This document shows positions 60,464-64,000 of a stretch of DNA of 64,000 nucleotides, one piece after another. Position 1 is the first letter of the stretch; each line of letters begins with the position of its first letter. The notes under the pieces are model-generated. The model made no database searches and had not been told where the DNA came from. It saw only the letters and a list, made by a program, of their open reading frames with translations. A program made the translations under genes and the position numbers. The DNA is from Methylobacterium sp. 2A (GTDB lineage Bacteria; Pseudomonadota; Alphaproteobacteria; Rhizobiales; Beijerinckiaceae), in contig NZ_VUOK01000013.1 in NCBI RefSeq assembly GCF_009806555.1, positions 541 to 64,540 of the forward strand. Direction: 5' to 3'.

Positions 60464-62665
60464 ATGACGTTGACCGATTTCCGGTTTGAGACCGATCCCG
60501 ACGGCATCGCCGTGGCGACCTGGGACATGCCTGGCCGCTCGATGAACGTCATCACCGAAGCGGTGATGGACCAGTTCGAGCAGATCATCGAGCAGGTCGC
60601 CTCGGATGCCGCCATCAAGGGTTGCGTCATCGCCACGGGCAAGGACAACTTTTCCGCCGGCGCCGACCTCACCATGCTGCAGAGCCACGGCCTCGCCTAC
60701 GAGACGTTGAAGGCCGAGCAGGGTGAGGAGGTGGCGATGCGCCACTTCTTCGAGGCCGCCCGGCGCCTGTCGCTGCTGTTCCGGCGACTGGAGACCTGCG
60801 GCAAGCCCTTCGCGGCGGCGATCCAGGGCCTGTGCCTCGGCGGGGCCTTCGAGTTGGCGCTGTCGTGCCATTACCGGGTCGCGTCGGACGATGCGAAGAC
60901 GCGGGTCGGCCTGCCGGAGATCAAGGTCGGGCTGTTCCCGGGCGGCGGCGGCACGCAGCGCGTCGCCCGGCTGATGCAGACCGGCGACGCCCTCCAGATG
61001 CTGTTCAAGGGCGAGCAGATTCGCGCGCCCATGGCCAAGGGCATGGGCCTGATCCACGCGGTGGCGCCGCAGGCCGAGATCGTCGAGCGCGCCAAGGCCT
61101 GGATCCGCGAGGGCGGCTCGGCGGTGGCGCCCTGGGACGTGCCGAAGTTCAAGGCGCCGTCGGGCAAGGTCTACTCGCCCGCCGGCATGATGATCTGGCC
61201 GCCGGCCAACGCGATCTACCGGCGCGAGACGCATGACAATTACCCGGCCGCGAAGGCGATCCTGGCCTCCGTGTACGAGGGCCTGCAGCTACCGATGGAC
61301 CTCGCCCTGCGGGTCGAGAGTCGGTACTTCGCGCATATCCTGCGCAGCAAGGAGGCGGCGGCGATGATTCGCACGCTGTTCATCTCCATGGGCGAGCTGA
61401 ACAAGGGCGCGCGCCGGCCGAAGGACGTGCCGGCTACGAATCTGCGCAAGGTCGGCGTGGTCGGCGCCGGCTTCATGGGGGCAGGGGTGGCCTACGTCAC
61501 CGCGCAGGCCGGGATCGCGGTGGTGCTGGTCGATCAGTCGGAGGAGGCCGCCGAGAAGGGCAAGGCCTACGCCCACACGCTGATCACCGGCCAGATCAAC
61601 AAGGGCCGCGCCAAGACCGCCGACCGGGACGCGCTGCTCGGCCGCATCCAGGCGACCGCCGATTACGGCGCGCTGGCCGAGTGCGACCTCGTGATCGAGG
61701 CGGTGTTCGAGGATCCCAAGGTGAAGGCCGAGGTGATCCGGAAGGTCGAGGCGGTGATCCGCCCCGATGCGATCTTCGCCTCCAACACCTCGACCCTGCC
61801 GATCACCGGGCTCGCCATGAGTTCGCAGCGGCCGGACCAGTTCGTCGGCATCCACTTCTTCTCGCCGGTCGAGAAGATGATGCTGGTCGAGATCATCAAG
61901 GGCGAGGCGACCGGCGACGCGGCGCTCGCCACGGCGCTCGACTACGTGCGGCTGATCAAGAAGACCCCGATCGTCGTCAACGACGCCCGCGGCTTCTTCG
62001 CCAACCGCTGCGTCGGCGCCTACATCCTCGAAGGCCACAAGATGCTGGCCGAGGGCGTGCCGCCCGCCATGATCGAGAGCGCCGGCCGTCAGGCGGGCAT
62101 GCCGGTCGGGCCGCTCTCCCTCAACGACGAGGTCGCCCTCGATCTGGTGCTCAGGATCGCCAAGGCCACCGAGGCGCAGGTGGGGCAGGGGGCCGTCGAT
62201 CCGGCGCAGAAGGCGATCCTGTCCGAACTGGTGGAGAAGCAGGGCCGTCTCGGCCGGAAGAACCGCAAGGGCTTTTACGATTATCCCGAGGGTGCGCCGA
62301 AGCGTCTCTGGCCCGGCCTGGCGGATCTTCAGCCGAACCGGCTCGATCCCGAGTCCGTCGACTTCACCGAGCTGAAGCAGCGCCTCCTGGTGGTGCAGGC
62401 GCTGGAGGCCGCCCGCACGGTGGGCGAGGGCGTGGTGACGGACCCGCGCGAGGCGGATGTGGGCTCGATCCTCGGCTTCGGCTTCGCGCCGTTCACCGGC
62501 GGGGCCTTGTCCTACATCGACTTCATGGGCGCGGCGGCCTTCGTCGATCTCGCCCGGACGCTCGAGGCCAAGCACGGCCCACGGTTTGCCGTGCCCGAAA
62601 TCCTCGCCGCCATGGCGGAGCGCGGCGGCACCTTCTACGGGGAGGCCCGGAAGCGCGCCGCCTGA
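60464..62665 (+). CDS. fadJ: Bifunctional enoyl-CoA hydratase / 3-hydroxyacyl-CoA dehydrogenase (FadJ type)
   Basis: A 733-residue beta-oxidation enzyme. The N-terminal crotonase domain has FSAGADLTML and GLPEIKVGLFPGGGGTQRVAR with catalytic Glu. The dehydrogenase domain has the NAD motif VGVVGAGFMGAGVAYVTAQAG, in parts VVGAGFMGAGVAY; HFFSPVEKMMLVEI with the catalytic His; and a C-terminal helical domain containing FANRCVGAYILEG. GGGAGG lies 9 bases upstream of the ATG. The product would be cleaved by the thiolase encoded at 57.7 kb. Confidence 0.94.
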   Translation: MTLTDFRFETDPDGIAVATWDMPGRSMNVITEAVMDQFEQIIEQVASDAAIKGCVIATGKDNFSAGADLTMLQSHGLAYETLKAEQGEEVAMRHFFEAARRLSLLFRRLETCGKPFAAAIQGLCLGGAFELALSCHYRVASDDAKTRVGLPEIKVGLFPGGGGTQRVARLMQTGDALQMLFKGEQIRAPMAKGMGLIHAVAPQAEIVERAKAWIREGGSAVAPWDVPKFKAPSGKVYSPAGMMIWPPANAIYRRETHDNYPAAKAILASVYEGLQLPMDLALRVESRYFAHILRSKEAAAMIRTLFISMGELNKGARRPKDVPATNLRKVGVVGAGFMGAGVAYVTAQAGIAVVLVDQSEEAAEKGKAYAHTLITGQINKGRAKTADRDALLGRIQATADYGALAECDLVIEAVFEDPKVKAEVIRKVEAVIRPDAIFASNTSTLPITGLAMSSQRPDQFVGIHFFSPVEKMMLVEIIKGEATGDAALATALDYVRLIKKTPIVVNDARGFFANRCVGAYILEGHKMLAEGVPPAMIESAGRQAGMPVGPLSLNDEVALDLVLRIAKATEAQVGQGAVDPAQKAILSELVEKQGRLGRKNRKGFYDYPEGAPKRLWPGLADLQPNRLDPESVDFTELKQRLLVVQALEAARTVGEGVVTDPREADVGSILGFGFAPFTGGALSYIDFMGAAAFVDLARTLEAKHGPRFAVPEILAAMAERGGTFYGEARKRAA

Positions 62666-62667
62666 GC

Positions 62668-63612
62668 TCAGCCTGCCGGACGCCCGATCGCGGCGTCCGG
62701 CAAACGGGCGAGCTCCTCCAGCAGGACCGCCCGGGCGCAGGCGCCGAAGGCCCGCATCAGCCGTCCGCGGGCATGATCGGGCGGGAACAGCAGAGCGAAA
62801 TGCACCGGCAGGGCGGGGGCGAAGGGCCGGATCGCGATGGCCGAGACCTTCGCCTCCTCGTGGGCGGCCAGCGGATTCATCACGCTCACCCCGAGGCCGG
62901 CCGAGACCAGGGTGCAGATCGAGGCGCCGAGGCCCGCCTCGGCGGTGATGGTCAACGGAACGCCCGCCGCCGCGAAGACGGCCTCGGTCCGGCCGCGAAG
63001 AGCGCTGCCGAGCGAGGCCGCGACGAAGGGCACAGCGCGAAAATCCTCCGGGCCGAGCGTCGCGCGTGCCGCGAGCGGGTGGTCCTGCGGCAGCACCGCC
63101 ACGCAGGCCCGCGTCTCGACATGGTCGAGCCTGGCTTCGGGGAGGTCGCCGTAGAGCATCGTCAGCGCGGCGTCGCAGAAGCCGGTGGCGATCCAATGGT
63201 TCACGGTCTCGTCGTCGCCGGAATGGATCGCGACGATCACGTCCGGATGCGCGGCGCGGAAGCGCACGACCGCCCGGGCCAGGAGGCCCCCGGCCAACCG
63301 CGGCATCGCGGCGACCCGGAGTCGCTCGGCGCCGAAGGCGCGGATGCGCGCGGCCGCCGCCTCCAGGCTGGTGAGGCCGACGAAGGCCCGCTCCACCTCG
63401 GCGTGGAAGCGCGTGCCGTCGAGGGAGGGCACGACCCGGCTGCCGCTGCGGTCGAACAGCGGCAGGCCCGTGATCGCCTCCAGCTGCGCGATCAGGCGGC
63501 TTACCTGCGGTTGCGAGGTGTGGAGGTGCCGGCTCGCTTCAGTCATCGAGCCCGTGGCCATGACAGCCCGGAAGGCCTCGATGTGCCGGAAGGTCATCCG
63601 CCGCACGGTCAT
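62668..63612 (-). CDS. LysR-family transcriptional regulator
   Basis: A 314-residue LysR-type regulator. The N-terminal helix-turn-helix (FRHIEAFRAVMATGSMTEASRHLHTSQPQVSRLIAQLE, in parts FRAVMATGSMTEAS and TSQPQVSRLI) is clear, and the rest is the periplasmic-binding-like effector domain (LRVAAMPRLAGGLLARAV onward). It is divergent from an amino-acid-binding protein gene, so it probably controls that transporter. The start is ATG 63612 or, 15 bases later, ATG 63597. A T-N11-A site overlaps the first of these. Confidence 0.92.
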   Translation of the reverse strand: MTVRRMTFRHIEAFRAVMATGSMTEASRHLHTSQPQVSRLIAQLEAITGLPLFDRSGSRVVPSLDGTRFHAEVERAFVGLTSLEAAAARIRAFGAERLRVAAMPRLAGGLLARAVVRFRAAHPDVIVAIHSGDDETVNHWIATGFCDAALTMLYGDLPEARLDHVETRACVAVLPQDHPLAARATLGPEDFRAVPFVAASLGSALRGRTEAVFAAAGVPLTITAEAGLGASICTLVSAGLGVSVMNPLAAHEEAKVSAIAIRPFAPALPVHFALLFPPDHARGRLMRAFGACARAVLLEELARLPDAAIGRPAG

Positions 63613-63626
63613 ATCAGATCCGTATG
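63610..63626. promoter_or_regulatory. Candidate LysR-type T-N11-A box
   Basis: CATA-N9-TATG contains a T-N11-A core with dyad symmetry, as expected for LysR regulators. It lies in the divergent region and covers the upstream start codon of the regulator gene. It would fit autorepression if translation begins at 63597. Confidence 0.35.
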
Positions 63627-63728
63627 CTCGTGTCAGGAATCGGCATTGGACGCCGGCGCGCGGCCGCTCCTAGGATCAGCCGGCAAAGCTTGGGATGCCG
63701 AGTCGGGCATAACCGGGGGATTCGGATC

Positions 63729-64000
63729 GTGTCGAGGACGCTTTCGCTCATCGTGGCCGCCTTGTGCTGGGCCGGGCTCGCCGCGCCGTCGGCCGCGGAG
63801 GGGCGCCTCGACAAGATCCGCGCGAACGGCCAGATCAGCCTCGGCTTCCCGGACGCATCGCCGCCCTTCGGCTTCCTCGACCAGAACGCCAAGCCGGTCG
63901 GCTATTCGCTGGAGATATGTGAGCACGTCGCGCAGAAGCTGAAAGATGTGCTGGGCCTGCCCAAGCTCGACATCCGCCACGTGCCGGTGATGTCGGCGAC
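63729..64000 (+). CDS. Amino acid ABC transporter substrate-binding protein, N-terminal part
   Basis: The gene runs off the window end after about 90 codons. The start is a GTG at 63729 with GGGGGA about 8 bases upstream. A signal peptide (LSLIVAALCWAGLAAPSAA/EGR) is followed by LDKIRANGQISLGFPDASPPFGFLD and PVGYSLEICEHVAQKL, in parts IRANGQISLGFPDASPPF. This is the start of a GltI-type binding protein for glutamate/aspartate or similar amino acids. The LysR gene is divergent and 116 bases away. Confidence 0.88.
   Translation, partial: MSRTLSLIVAALCWAGLAAPSAAEGRLDKIRANGQISLGFPDASPPFGFLDQNAKPVGYSLEICEHVAQKLKDVLGLPKLDIRHVPVMSA

Noticed and set aside
1..64000. CRISPR arrays, rRNA genes and prophage structural genes
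   Set aside because: No regularly spaced direct repeats, rRNA sequence or phage head or tail genes were seen on reading the window.

Overview
The window looks like chromosome of a high-GC alphaproteobacterium of the order Hyphomicrobiales, most probably Methylobacterium or Methylorubrum. This is inferred from gene content and order: rpsT next to dnaA, lipid A very-long-chain acyl genes, a PodJ-like polarity protein, CcrM-type GANTC sites, and GC-rich codon use that leaves long open antisense frames. No taxonomic marker was compared.

Layout. 0-5.3 kb: the 3' end of an IS481-family transposase abuts selB, followed by a CYTH-CHAD protein and a TerB-like protein. 5.4-12.9 kb: an M20-type amidohydrolase, then a lipid A very-long-chain fatty-acid set (ketoacyl-ACP synthase, FabG-like reductase, Adh2XL-like dehydrogenase, LpxXL-like acyltransferase) interrupted by a small secreted protein and a MazF/PemK-type toxin-antitoxin pair, then a DUF1223 protein. 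13-20 kb: a DUF1194 protein, a sugar-acid operon (Ldh-family dehydrogenase, MFS transporter, altronate/galactarate dehydratase), a saccharopine-dehydrogenase-like protein and a DUF3298-like protein. 20-27.3 kb: PutA, DUF2218, an FAD-linked 2-hydroxyacid dehydrogenase, FAH-family and Nudix proteins. 27.4-33 kb: tRNA-Gly, then a five-gene branched-chain-amino-acid-type ABC importer preceded by a 20-bp palindrome. 33-37.8 kb: a HerA-like ATPase with a GGDEF/EAL protein, and small unknown genes. 37.8-46.7 kb: O-acetylhomoserine sulfhydrylase, acyl-CoA dehydrogenase, PodJ-like protein, DUF3429, esterase. 46.9-51 kb: icd and a TrmJ-like methyltransferase, with a two-gene ATPase/TOPRIM-like cassette between them. 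51-55 kb: ccmAB, then an AT-richer toxin/immunity island whose toxin gene is split by two one-base lesions. 55-57.5 kb: rpsT and dnaA, with a dense GANTC cluster between them. 57.5-64 kb: thiolase, DUF2059, EAL phosphodiesterase, FadJ, a LysR regulator, and the start of an amino-acid-binding protein.

How the genes work together. Housekeeping functions (translation, replication initiation, TCA cycle, beta-oxidation, methionine synthesis, cytochrome c biogenesis, outer-membrane lipid A) form the backbone. Three accessory insertions stand out: the MazF-like pair inside the lipid A set, the AAA-ATPase/TOPRIM-like pair between icd and the RNA methyltransferase (a plausible anti-phage module), and the AT-rich toxin/immunity island between ccmB and rpsT. 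These three are the best candidates for undescribed or little-described systems.
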